64,000 bases of DNA from contig NZ_JBEXMJ010000007.1 in assembly GCF_040610475.1 (NCBI RefSeq), positions 124,001-188,000 of the forward strand, in the 5' to 3' direction. Position numbers and translations under genes: made by a program. Of the stretch, positions 16,383 through 24,816 are shown piece after piece. The stretch comes from Actinopolymorpha sp. NPDC004070. GTDB lineage: Bacteria > Actinomycetota > Actinomycetes > Propionibacteriales > Actinopolymorphaceae. Position 1 is the stretch's first letter; each line of letters opens with the position of its first letter. The notes beneath the pieces are model-generated. The model saw only the letters and a program-made list of their open reading frames with translations, searched no databases and was not told where the DNA came from.

Positions 16383-18334
16383 TACAGTTCCTCGCCATCG
16401 TGGTCCAGACCGGCCGTGCGCCCGGGGACGCCCGCGGGTGCCGGTTGCAGGACTCCGTCCGTGAACGCCTCGTCGCGCCCCCCGAGGCCGTGGAGCTCCA
16501 CGGCCCCGTCGGTCGTAAGAGACCCGTCGGACTCGACCTCGGCGGGCAGTGCCTCGGGATGGGCCACCTCGTCGTAGTGGGCGAAGATCCGGCGATACAG
16601 CCCGCACCGCTGGAGGAGTTCGTCGTGGGTCCCCTGGTCGACGAGGGCGCCGCGCTGGATCAGCAGCACCTTGTCGGCCCAGCGGATCTGGGACAGCCGG
16701 TGGGTGATGAGCAGCGTGGTGCGGCCCTGCAGGATCCGCCGGATCGCCTGCTGGATCTCGTCCTCGGTGGCACTGTCGATGGCGCTGGTTGAATCGTCGA
16801 GGATGAGGACCGCGGGGTCGGTGAGCAGCGCCCGGGCGATGGCCAGCCGCTGGCGCTGACCGCCGGACAGGGTGACACCGCGCTCGCCGATCACCGTGTC
16901 GTAGCCGTCCTCGAGCTCCTCGATGAACGCGTGCGCCTGGGCGTCCTTGGCCGCCCGGATCACCTCGTCGCGGTGCGCGCGCTGGCCGAGGCTGAACGCG
17001 ATGTTCTCCGCGATCGGCCGGGAGAACAGCACGATGTCCTGCTCGATCGTGGAGATCTGGGACCGCAGCGAGTCGAGGTTCCAGTCGCGCAGGTCCACCC
17101 CGTCGATCAGCACCCGGCCCTGGTCGGCGTCGTAGATCCGGTTGACCAGCTTGGTGAGGGTGCTCTTGCCCGAGCCGGTCTCGCCCACGATCGCCACCGT
17201 CTGGCCGGGCTCGGCGCGGAAGCTGAGGTCGCGTACGACCGGCTCACCGCCGTAGCCGAAGGAGACATTCTCGAAGACGATCTCGCCTCGCATCGTGCCC
17301 TGGTGACCGGCGGTGTTCTGGTCGAGCTCGGTCTCCTCCTGGATCAGGGTGAGGATGCGCCGCGCGCTGACGACCCCGATCTGGACCAGGGAGAACGAGA
17401 AGATGGAGATGCCGGTCGGGAACCCGAGCAGACCCATCAGGCCGAGGTAGGCGACCAGATCACCCAGTGAGAGGTCGCCCGCACGGTAGAGAACCAGCCC
17501 GTGCAGGAGCGCGCCGCCGGTGGCGACCGCGAGTAGCAGCGTCGGGAGATAGCGCGCCTGGATCATGCCCTGCTTGACGAAGGAGTCGCGGTAGCTGCGG
17601 GCGTTGCTCTCGAACCGGCGGCTCTCCTGCTCCTCCTGCGCGGTGACCTTGACCACCTCGATGCCGCGTACGGCCTCGTTCAGGCCGGCGTTGAGATTGC
17701 CGAACTGGTCGCGCATCGCGGTGGAGACGGGGTTGAGCCGGCGCATGTAGTGCCGGATCGCGAAGTAGAACGACACCGCGAACAGCACTGGTGCCAGCAG
17801 TAGCCGGGGGTCGATGAACGCGATGAAGACGATCGGGACGAGCCCCTGCAGCATCGAGTCGACGATCAGGTCGAAGCCGGGGGAGATCATCGTGCTGAGC
17901 TGGCGGACGTCGTTGGCGGCGCGGGCCATCAGGTCGCCCACCCGCTGCCGGTTGTGGAACGTCTGGCTCTTGCCGAGCAGGCTGGTGTAGAGCTCCTCGC
18001 GCGCGTCGCGCTCCATGCGCTTGGCGAGCACCTCGGTGCACAGCCGGGCGATGAGGTCGAAGACCCCGCGCAGGAGGACGAGGCCCACGAGAGCGACCAC
18101 GACGCCGGCGAGCTTGCGCCGCCCCTCGTCGCCGCCGGTCACCACTGCGTCGAACGCCGAACCGGTCAGCCCCGGGATCGCGGAGTTGAGCACCACCATG
18201 AGCAGCGAACCGAGCAGGAACCCGGTGGCGTAGCGGCGGTGCCGCAGGGGGTGGGACAGGATCCAGCGAACCGGACCGCGTAGGTCGGACCGGCGCTGGT
18301 CGGCGACGGTGAACTCCGATCTGGGCGTGGGCAC
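16382..18334 (-). CDS. ABC exporter half-transporter, subunit A (degenerate Walker B)
   Basis: A 650-residue half-exporter: an N-terminal membrane domain, an ATPase domain with Walker A GETGSGKST (384-392), canonical signature LSGGQRQRL and Walker B LILDDSTSA, in which the catalytic glutamate is aspartate. Its canonical signature completes the active site of the partner, while its own site meets the partner's LSMGQ and should hydrolyse poorly. GTG 18334 follows GGAGGAAG and is preferred over ATG 18373. The last 50 residues are an acidic tail. It is first gene of a two-gene operon on the minus strand, opposite to the flanking genes. Confidence 0.92.
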   Translation of the reverse strand: MPTPRSEFTVADQRRSDLRGPVRWILSHPLRHRRYATGFLLGSLLMVVLNSAIPGLTGSAFDAVVTGGDEGRRKLAGVVVALVGLVLLRGVFDLIARLCTEVLAKRMERDAREELYTSLLGKSQTFHNRQRVGDLMARAANDVRQLSTMISPGFDLIVDSMLQGLVPIVFIAFIDPRLLLAPVLFAVSFYFAIRHYMRRLNPVSTAMRDQFGNLNAGLNEAVRGIEVVKVTAQEEQESRRFESNARSYRDSFVKQGMIQARYLPTLLLAVATGGALLHGLVLYRAGDLSLGDLVAYLGLMGLLGFPTGISIFSFSLVQIGVVSARRILTLIQEETELDQNTAGHQGTMRGEIVFENVSFGYGGEPVVRDLSFRAEPGQTVAIVGETGSGKSTLTKLVNRIYDADQGRVLIDGVDLRDWNLDSLRSQISTIEQDIVLFSRPIAENIAFSLGQRAHRDEVIRAAKDAQAHAFIEELEDGYDTVIGERGVTLSGGQRQRLAIARALLTDPAVLILDDSTSAIDSATEDEIQQAIRRILQGRTTLLITHRLSQIRWADKVLLIQRGALVDQGTHDELLQRCGLYRRIFAHYDEVAHPEALPAEVESDGSLTTDGAVELHGLGGRDEAFTDGVLQPAPAGVPGRTAGLDHDGEEL

Positions 18335-18498
18335 GAGCTTCCTCCGACGAACCAACGGGGTGGATGGTCGCACGATCGTGTCCGGTGCCGGCGCCGCGCG
18401 TGAGACCAGGACTTTCTAGCACGAAACCTGGGCTGCCCGCCAAGGGGATTTCACGAGAAAGTCGAGTTGTCGGTGGTCGCTGGTAAGGTGCCCGACAC

Positions 18499-18545
18499 GA
18501 ATTCTCTGCCCGCCGGAAGAGCGAATTCCAACCGCTGCTGAATTC
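18499..18545. repeat. Three GAATTC palindromes upstream of the ABC exporter
   Basis: GAATTC occurs at 18499-18504, 18523-18528 and 18540-18545 in the 300-base gap between the exporter start and the F420 oxidoreductase stop. No gene is seen in this gap; it must hold the exporter promoter. A matching cluster lies on the other side of the oxidoreductase. Confidence 0.6.
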
Positions 18546-18611
18546 GTCCGGAACGTGCCCCGGGGAACCCCCGCGGTGACGCCCGAATCTCGTCGGTGTC
18601 GAACCCGGGCC

Positions 18612-18640
18612 GGCTCATTCTTGGCTCGTTCGGCTTATTC
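18612..18640 (+). repeat. Three 9-mers GGCTNRTTC
   Basis: GGCTCATTC (18612-18620), GGCTCGTTC (18623-18631) and GGCTTATTC (18632-18640) overlap the stop codon of the F420 oxidoreductase. Function unknown. Confidence 0.5.
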
Positions 18641-19066
18641 GGATCCATCGGTGTAGGCCCAGCCGGTCCAGCGGTCGACCTGTACCCGGATCACCGGGCC
18701 GGCCGGCGGCGTCTCGGCGTACTGCGCGTACTTCCCGCTGAGCAACCGGACCGGCTCGGCGCGTTCGGCGGCTTCGGTCACCACCTGCGCCCGGCCATCC
18801 GCCCGTGCCCACCACAGACGGGTCCAGTCGGCGTCGTCGTAGTGGTCGGCGAGCAGCGACACCTGCGGATTCTCCGTCACCAGGCGAAGCCGGTGCAGGC
18901 GCGGCGTCGTCTTCGGCTTGTGGTCGACGGCGGTGAGGACCAGATCGCCTGCCACGGCGAACGTCACCACCACCACGTGGGGTCGGCTGTCCGCGTCCAC
19001 CATGGCCAGGGCGGCGGTGCGGCTCGCCGCGAACCGCCGTCGCGCCTCCTCGCCGGTCAGCCGCAT
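18635..19066 (-). CDS. PPOX-class F420-dependent oxidoreductase (TIGR03668-like)
   Basis: A 143-residue split-barrel flavin/deazaflavin protein. The pattern AALAMVDADSRPHVVVVTF, the basic segment DHKPK and RLWWARADG are typical of the TIGR03668 F420-dependent branch. Such proteins reduce substrates with F420H2 or bind related cofactors; the substrate is unknown. ATG 19066 follows AGGAGGGG. It is flanked by unusually AT-rich spacers carrying GAATTC clusters. Confidence 0.85.
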   Translation of the reverse strand: MRLTGEEARRRFAASRTAALAMVDADSRPHVVVVTFAVAGDLVLTAVDHKPKTTPRLHRLRLVTENPQVSLLADHYDDADWTRLWWARADGRAQVVTEAAERAEPVRLLSGKYAQYAETPPAGPVIRVQVDRWTGWAYTDGSE

Positions 19067-19225
19067 CGGTGCCCCTCCTCCTGCCGGTAGCTTCTCCGCC
19101 GGAGCGTATCCCGTCCGGCCGCCGGCAAGGGGGAACTCCGTACTGCCGTACGGAAATGAGAGCTGCGGCGGGAGGTCACGGCCCGCTAATTGCCGACCGC
19201 GGCCGGACCCGGAGCTCCGGCCCGG

Positions 19226-19296
19226 GAATTCGGGGCATTCATTGAATTCTCGGAAATCGCCTTGCCGGAAAGTCGGCGGGAATTCGGCGAGAATTC
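19226..19296. repeat. Four GAATTC palindromes
   Basis: Copies at 19226-19231, 19244-19249, 19280-19285 and 19291-19296. The last is the centre of a small hairpin, CGGCGA-GAAT-TCGCCG. The region is notably less GC-rich than its surroundings. Confidence 0.65.
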
Positions 19297-19512
19297 GCCG
19301 CCGACCCCAATTTTCACCCGTCGATCCCGCGTCCGCTCAGGCCCGGTGTGCTTCGCGGCGGCCGGGCCACCAGAACCGCCGACCGGCGCCGGCAGGTGCT
19401 CTCGGTCACCGAGGAGCGCTCGCCGGACGAACGCGAGATCATCCTGGGCTACCTGCGGGACGTGGCGGGGCGTTCCGGACGTACCTCTCCCAGGAGAGCC
19501 GGCCGGGGGAGA

Positions 19513-19542
19513 GGCACCCGGTGGAGCGGCACCCGGTGGAGC
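19513..19542 (+). repeat. 15-bp tandem duplication
   Basis: GGCACCCGGTGGAGC occurs twice in direct succession (19513-19527, 19528-19542), with the first bases of a third copy following. Confidence 0.85.
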
Positions 19543-19627
19543 GGCAGCCAGGAAGCAGGCGCCGGAGAGGCGTACGACGAGCGAGTGACCGGCCCGGTTG
19601 GCGCCCTGTGTGACACTGGGAGCCGTC

Positions 19628-20731
19628 ATGGCTGCTCCTGTTGATCTCGTCTTCGCCCCGCCGCGCCGCGGCCGCCCGCCCCGCCACCTCGCCGACCTCA
19701 CTCCGGCCGAACGCCGGGAGGCGCTGGTCGAGCTCGGCGAGCCGGCCTACCGCGCCCGCCAGCTGTCGAAGCACTACTTCGGCCGGTTCCTCGACTCCGC
19801 CGAGGAGATGACCGACCTGCCGCTGGGCAGCCGCGAACGCATCGGTGCCGGTTTGCTGCCGGACCTGTTGACGCCCGTACGCACGCTCACCTGCGACGGC
19901 GGGGCGACGGTCAAGACGGTGTGGCGGCTGTTCGACGGCGCACTGGTGGAGAGCGTCCTGATGCGGTACCCGGGCCGGGTCACCATGTGCGTGTCCAGCC
20001 AGGCCGGATGCGGGATGGCCTGCCCGTTCTGCGCCACCGGCCAGGCGGGTCTGACCCGCAACCTCTCCGCCGCGGAGATCGTCGGGCAGGTGGTCGCCGG
20101 TGCGCGACTGCTCGCCAGTGGTGCCGTGGCCGGCGGTCCCGGCCGGGTCTCCAACGTCGTGTTCATGGGCATGGGCGAGCCGCTGGCCAACTACAAGACG
20201 GTGATCTCCACCGTACGCCGGCTCACCGAGGCGGTTCCGGACGGTCTCGGGATGTCCCAGCGCGGCGTCACCGTCTCCACCGTCGGGCTGGTCCCGCGGA
20301 TCCGGCAGCTCACCGAGGAGGGGCTGGCGGTGACGCTGGCCCTGTCGCTGCACGCGCCCGACGACGAGCTGCGCGACGAGCTGGTGCCGGTCAACACGCG
20401 GTGGAAGGTCGGCGAGGTGCTGGACGCCGCGTGGGAGTACGCCGACCGCACGAAGCGCCGGGTCTCGATCGAGTACGCCCTGATCAAGGACGTCAACGAC
20501 CAGGCGTTCCGCGCCGACCTGCTGGGCCGGCTGCTGGCCGGACATCTGGTGCACGTCAACCTCATCCCGCTCAACCCCACGCCCGGGTCGAAGTGGACCG
20601 CCTCCCGGCCCGAGGACGAGCGGGAGTTCGTCCGCCGGCTGGAGGCGCACGGCGTGCCCGTCACCGTCCGCGACACCCGCGGCCAGGAGATCGACGGAGC
20701 CTGCGGGCAGCTGGCCGCGAAGGAGTCCTGA
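19628..20731 (+). CDS. rlmN: 23S rRNA (adenine-2503-C2)/tRNA methyltransferase RlmN
   Basis: A 367-residue radical-SAM methyltransferase. The 4Fe-4S cluster motif CGMACPFC (CxxxCxxC) is present, followed by [11 protein letters not shown]. The methyl-carrying cysteines expected near residue 118 (MCVSSQAGC) and near the C-terminus (GACGQL) are both visible. ATG 19628 follows GGGAG. RlmN modifies A2503 in the peptidyl-transferase region and some tRNAs. In related genomes it sits between cdsA and dxr; here the ABC and F420 genes separate it from cdsA. Confidence 0.96.
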   Translation: MAAPVDLVFAPPRRGRPPRHLADLTPAERREALVELGEPAYRARQLSKHYFGRFLDSAEEMTDLPLGSRERIGAGLLPDLLTPVRTLTCDGGATVKTVWRLFDGALVESVLMRYPGRVTMCVSSQAGCGMACPFCATGQAGLTRNLSAAEIVGQVVAGARLLASGAVAGGPGRVSNVVFMGMGEPLANYKTVISTVRRLTEAVPDGLGMSQRGVTVSTVGLVPRIRQLTEEGLAVTLALSLHAPDDELRDELVPVNTRWKVGEVLDAAWEYADRTKRRVSIEYALIKDVNDQAFRADLLGRLLAGHLVHVNLIPLNPTPGSKWTASRPEDEREFVRRLEAHGVPVTVRDTRGQEIDGACGQLAAKES

Positions 20732-20795
20732 CGGCGGGCTTCGACCGACCTCCGCCGGCCGCAGGATTACAGCGAGTGTAGGAATACAGCTGGGG

Positions 20796-20801
20796 TAACG
20801 T
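20796..20801 (+). promoter_or_regulatory. Leaderless -10 (TAACGT) of tetR
   Basis: GGGGTAACGT is followed by six bases and the ATG at 20808. There is no Shine-Dalgarno. The same GGTAACGT occurs before the APH-like gene and the lipoprotein gene. Just upstream, TACAGC appears twice (20769 and 20785 regions) around TGTAGGAATACA, a possible operator. Confidence 0.55.
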
Positions 20802-20807
20802 GTCCGC

Positions 20808-21449
20808 ATGTCGGACGGCGCCGGACTGCGGGAACGGAAGAAGCGGCAGACCCGCCGGACCCTGATCGAGACCGCTCTCAGGTTGTTCGACGAGCAGGGG
20901 TACGACGAGACCACCGTCGCCGCGGTCGCTGCCGCCGCGGACGTTTCCACCAAGACGTTCTTCAACTACTTCCCGAGCAAGGAAGCGGTCCTGTTCGCCG
21001 ACGCCGGGGAGCGGATCGGCCTCGCCGTCTCGATCATCACCGACCACGCGGGCGAGGAGGACGTCGGCGACCTGCTGGCCCGGGCGGCCGAGGGGTTGAT
21101 GGCCCTGATGGGCGCCGCCGACGGTTCGGGTGATCCGGCCGACGAGGCGCACGCCGAGTTGATCTACACGGTGCGCGCGCGTCTGGTGATGTCGGTGCCG
21201 GCGCTTCAGGCCCGGGCGCTGCACGTGCTCTTCGACGCCCAGCGGCAGCTGACCGACGCCCTGTGCCAGGCATACGCCGGCCGGCTCGACCGGGTGAGCG
21301 CCGCGGCGTTCGTGGGCGCGCTCACGGGTGCCGCGCAGGCGGCGGCGCTGACCGCCATCGCCGACGGCGAGTCGCTGGCGGAGGTGCGGGCGGCCGCTCG
21401 GCGCGGTGTCGACGTCGCGCTCGCCGGCATCCGTACGGCCGCAGGGTAA
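20808..21449 (+). CDS. TetR/AcrR family transcriptional regulator
   Basis: A 213-residue regulator. The N-terminal helix-turn-helix reads [20 protein letters not shown] followed by [16 protein letters not shown], typical TetR recognition helix sequence. The C-terminal ligand/dimer domain is helical and unspecific. The ATG at 20808 lies six bases after a TAACGT hexamer, consistent with a leaderless, probably self-regulated transcript. The next gene starts 11 bases after the stop but has its own TAACGT hexamer. Confidence 0.9.
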   Translation: MSDGAGLRERKKRQTRRTLIETALRLFDEQGYDETTVAAVAAAADVSTKTFFNYFPSKEAVLFADAGERIGLAVSIITDHAGEEDVGDLLARAAEGLMALMGAADGSGDPADEAHAELIYTVRARLVMSVPALQARALHVLFDAQRQLTDALCQAYAGRLDRVSAAAFVGALTGAAQAAALTAIADGESLAEVRAAARRGVDVALAGIRTAAG

Positions 21450-21452
21450 CGT
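21447..21452 (+). promoter_or_regulatory. Leaderless -10 (TAACGT) of the APH-like gene
   Basis: GGGTAACGT overlaps the tetR stop codon (TAA) and lies eight bases before ATG 21461. No ribosome binding site is present in between. Confidence 0.5.
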
Positions 21453-21460
21453 CTGCGGTC

Positions 21461-22342
21461 ATGCCCGATGATCACCCCGATCTGGCGCCCGTACGCCGCC
21501 TCGACCCCGCCCACCTCGTCGCCCTGGTCAACGAGCACACCGACGCCCGGCTGACCCTGCTCGGCGCGGCACCCGGAGGGGAGGTCGGCGCCGCGTACGT
21601 CCGCTGGCCCGACGGCCGGGACGGCGTACTCACCATCGGTCCCGGGACCAGTGCCGACCAACTCCGCACCACCGCGGAGATCCTCGCGGCGGCGCGGGCG
21701 CGGGGCGTGCCTGTTCCGGCGTACGACCTGATCGCGGAGGTGCCCGATGCGGTGGCGATCGTGCAGGAACGGCTGCCGGGTTCCCCGCCCGCCCGGGACG
21801 ATCTCCGCACCGTGCAGGCGATGGTCGAGCTCAACGAACGCTTCGCCGGCCTGTTGGCCGGCTGCACCGACCTGGAGCCACCCGATCTGTACCTCCGGCA
21901 CAGCGGTCCGGGCTTCTGCCTGCACGAACCCCTCGCGCGTTACGACGCCCGGACCCGGGGGCTGCTGTCGTGGATCCGCGAGGTCGGCGCCGACGACGAC
22001 GCCCGGATGACCGGCGACGACCTCGTGCACCTCGACTTCCACGCCGGCAACGTGCTGGTCGACGAGACCGGCGCGATCAGCGGCATCGTCGACTGGGACG
22101 GCATCGGCCGGGGCGACCGGAGGTTCGACCTGGTGACGTTGCGGTTCGGTGTCGCGTCCCGGAACGGCGACCCGGACGCCGCGCGCTGGCTGGACGACGT
22201 GATCGACCGGACCATCGAGCCCGCGACCCTGCGCCTCTACTGGGCGTCGATGAGCCTGCGCATGGTCGACTGGGTGATCCGGCACTACTCCGCCGCCGAG
22301 GTCGACCTCATGCTCGACTTCGCCGGCACCCGCATCGACTGA
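21461..22342 (+). CDS. Aminoglycoside-phosphotransferase-family kinase
   Basis: A 293-residue APH/choline-kinase-fold protein. The catalytic loop HLDFHAGNVLV and the metal motif VDWDG (the family DFG equivalent) are intact. Substrates in this large family range from antibiotics to sugars and small amines; nothing here decides. ATG 21461 lies 11 bases after the tetR stop, and a TAACGT -10 hexamer eight bases before the ATG suggests that it also has its own leaderless start. It converges on the phosphoesterase gene with a 62-base gap. Confidence 0.85.
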   Translation: MPDDHPDLAPVRRLDPAHLVALVNEHTDARLTLLGAAPGGEVGAAYVRWPDGRDGVLTIGPGTSADQLRTTAEILAAARARGVPVPAYDLIAEVPDAVAIVQERLPGSPPARDDLRTVQAMVELNERFAGLLAGCTDLEPPDLYLRHSGPGFCLHEPLARYDARTRGLLSWIREVGADDDARMTGDDLVHLDFHAGNVLVDETGAISGIVDWDGIGRGDRRFDLVTLRFGVASRNGDPDAARWLDDVIDRTIEPATLRLYWASMSLRMVDWVIRHYSAAEVDLMLDFAGTRID

Positions 22343-22404
22343 GGCAGGAAGGCGGACGATGACCCACGCTGTCGAGCCGTACACCCCCGCGACTTCGTTC
22401 AGGT

Positions 22405-24666
22405 CTACGGAAGGTCGATGCCGCGCAGGGTGCCGTCCTGGTCGCCGGTGACGAGTACGCCGTCCACGAGCACGGGTGTGCTGAAGGTGTTGGCGGGTCC
22501 GAGTTGGCGGCGGTGCCGCACGGTCCCGTCGGCGAGGTCGACGCAGGCCAGCAACCCGGTCACCGCGACGTTCCACATCAGGCCGTCGACGACGACCGGC
22601 CCGGCGTTCAGCGCCCGGGCACCGATCTCGGCCTTCCACACCGGCGTCCCCGTCGCCGGGTCGACCAGCTGCACCCGGCCCCACTCGTCGATCAGCACCA
22701 CGCCGCGCTCGGTGACCGGCGAGGGGGAGTAGACGTAGCTGCCCGGCACGCTCCACCGCCGCTCGCCCGACGCGCGGTCGAGTGCGGCGGCCGAGGACAC
22801 GGTGGACACCAGGACCCCGCCGCCGGGCAGCAGTTCGACCGTGTCGTCCCACGGCCCGTAGAGCAGACGGCCGTAGGAGTCCTGCCGGGTGGTGGTGTCG
22901 TAGGACCACGCCTGGGTCCCGGTCGCGGCGTCGAAGGCGTACGCACGGCCGTCCCCGCCGCCGACGTAGACGCGCTCGCCGTCGCAGGCCGCGCGGCCGG
23001 CGAAGAAGCCGTGCAGGTCGGCCTTCCAGCGTTGCTCGCCGGTCTCGGCGTGCACGGCGTACAACGTCGTGCCGGCGGAGAAGACCACGGTCGCGACGTC
23101 TCCCACCGACGTCACCAGGGGCGAGCTGAGCACTGGGTCGGGCACGCCGAAGCGCCAGCGCACGCTGCCGTCCGCCGTGTCCAGGGCGTACAGGTGATGG
23201 TCGGCGGACGGCACCAGGACGGTGCCGCCGTCCGCGGTGAACGCCGGACCCCGGTGGACCGCGCCGACGGTGCTCCGCCAGGCCACCTCGCGACCCGCGC
23301 GGGTGGGACGGAACGCCTCGACCGCGCCGCTGGTGGTCGCGGCCACGACCAGGCCGTCATGCTCGGCCAGCGCGCCCTGGATGCTGCCGGGTAGCCGCGC
23401 CTGCCACCGGTCGCGGGGTGCGTCGCCGTCGGCGGGGACGGTGAACGGCCGGGTCGCGTCCCAGCGGGCACCGCCGGCACCGAGCACCCTTACCTGCAGC
23501 CGGTGCACGCCGGCGGCCAGCGCGGCCACGTCGACCGAGCCGGACCAGCCGCCGCGGCTGCGGGTCAGGTCGGCCCAGGTGCCGGCCGAGCCACCGCCGA
23601 AGATCTCCTGCGGATAGACCTGTGCCTGGGTGCCCGTCGAGCCGGTCGAGGGCACCCGGACGTCGACCCGCACCCGGCCGCCGGAGGGCGCGCCGACGTC
23701 GATGCGTACCGGCCGGAGCTGCCGGGTGGCGCGGTCCTCCTCCAGCGGGATCGTGGTGAGGTCGCGCCGGGTCTCGGTGCCGTCGGCGGCGACGGCCACG
23801 GCGGAGACCTTCAGCACGGTGTGCCCGGCCTCGGCCACCCGGTCGACCCAGTAGTAGTAGGCGCCGTTCTTCACCGCGTTGGCCGCGACCTGGGTCAGGC
23901 CGTTGGTGCGTACGACCTGCTCGCGGTGGATGTGCCCGGCGAAGATCGCCCGCACCGGCAGGTCGGCCACCGTCTCGAAGAACGCGTCCTGGTCGTTGAC
24001 GTAGTAGTGCTCACCACCCATCGGGTAGTGCAGGAAGAGCACACTCGGCCCGGCCGCGGCCAGGTCGTCGGCGAGCCGGCGCAGGCCGTCGCGACCGAAG
24101 TGGCCCGGCTCCTGCAGCAGCTGCGTCGGGTCCAGGCCGACGACGTGCAGCCCGCCGACGTCGAAGGAGTACGGCGCCGGACCGAACAGCCGGTGGTAGA
24201 GCTCGCGGCCGTGCACGTCCCAGCGCACCTCGTGGTTGCCGGGCACGTGGTGGAGCCGGTCGCGCAGCCCCGCCGGGATCGTGGACAAGTAGGCCTCGAA
24301 CTCGTCGTCGGCGCCGTAGTCGGTGATGTCGCCGCAGTTGAGGACGAACGTCGGGTCGGCCGCCTCGACGGAGGCGAAGGTGCGGCGCAGGGTGGCGAGC
24401 CCTGCGGTCGCGTCGACGTTGGCGTGGGTGTCGGTGAGGACCGCGAACGACAGCGGCGCGCCGGATCCGGCGGCGGCACCTGCGCCCGAAGCCGCCGGAC
24501 CGGTCACACCCGCTCCGGACGCCGCTGCCCAGGCGGTGCCGGAAGCGCCCAGCCCGCCCCACCCCGCTGCCGCGCCGCCGAGAGCACCGGCCATGGTGAG
24601 GAACCGCCGCCGCCGCAGGGCGGGTGCCAGGGACGCGCGCACAACCAGGTCGGGGCGAGGCGACAT
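22405..24666 (-). CDS. Tat-exported metallophosphoesterase with PQQ-like propeller
   Basis: A 753-residue two-domain exported protein. A twin-arginine signal (RRRRFLTMAG, about 18-27) precedes an Ala/Gly-rich segment. The calcineurin-like phosphoesterase domain (about 72-290) has DTH (79-81), GDITD (112-116), GNHE (143-146) and GHIH. A short beta-rich linker leads to PQQ-type repeats (about 430-750) with recurring ...W motifs such as VRWRFGV, QRWKADL, QAWSYDT and PVWKAEI. It probably cleaves a phosphodiester outside the membrane; whether the propeller binds PQQ is doubtful. ATG 24666 follows GGAAGGAC. Confidence 0.88.
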   Translation of the reverse strand: MSPRPDLVVRASLAPALRRRRFLTMAGALGGAAAGWGGLGASGTAWAAASGAGVTGPAASGAGAAAGSGAPLSFAVLTDTHANVDATAGLATLRRTFASVEAADPTFVLNCGDITDYGADDEFEAYLSTIPAGLRDRLHHVPGNHEVRWDVHGRELYHRLFGPAPYSFDVGGLHVVGLDPTQLLQEPGHFGRDGLRRLADDLAAAGPSVLFLHYPMGGEHYYVNDQDAFFETVADLPVRAIFAGHIHREQVVRTNGLTQVAANAVKNGAYYYWVDRVAEAGHTVLKVSAVAVAADGTETRRDLTTIPLEEDRATRQLRPVRIDVGAPSGGRVRVDVRVPSTGSTGTQAQVYPQEIFGGGSAGTWADLTRSRGGWSGSVDVAALAAGVHRLQVRVLGAGGARWDATRPFTVPADGDAPRDRWQARLPGSIQGALAEHDGLVVAATTSGAVEAFRPTRAGREVAWRSTVGAVHRGPAFTADGGTVLVPSADHHLYALDTADGSVRWRFGVPDPVLSSPLVTSVGDVATVVFSAGTTLYAVHAETGEQRWKADLHGFFAGRAACDGERVYVGGGDGRAYAFDAATGTQAWSYDTTTRQDSYGRLLYGPWDDTVELLPGGGVLVSTVSSAAALDRASGERRWSVPGSYVYSPSPVTERGVVLIDEWGRVQLVDPATGTPVWKAEIGARALNAGPVVVDGLMWNVAVTGLLACVDLADGTVRHRRQLGPANTFSTPVLVDGVLVTGDQDGTLRGIDLP

Positions 24667-24816
24667 CGGGCGTCCTTCCGGCCGGAAACGATCTTCGCCG
24701 GAACGCTAGCGGCTACCGCCGACATCGCGCGCGGGTAAGGCGGTGAACGGCCGTGAACAGACCCCATCCGGCCGGTGACCGGACGGTACGGCCGCCGACG
24801 CCAGCCGTACGAACCC

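Larger units (their letters stand above)
19067..19627. other. Gene-poor 561-base region before rlmN
   Basis: No recognisable gene. It contains four GAATTC palindromes (19226-19296) and a 15-bp tandem repeat (19513-19542). A plus-strand frame at about 19400-19480 reads SVTEERSPDEREIILGYLRD, which looks protein-like but has no convincing start and runs into the repeat; it may be the remnant of a gene. Confidence 0.4.

Noticed and set aside
19186..19701. Minus-strand ORF overlapping the rlmN start
   Set aside because: Low-complexity Pro/Ala repeats, overlap with a confident gene, no ribosome binding site or domain.
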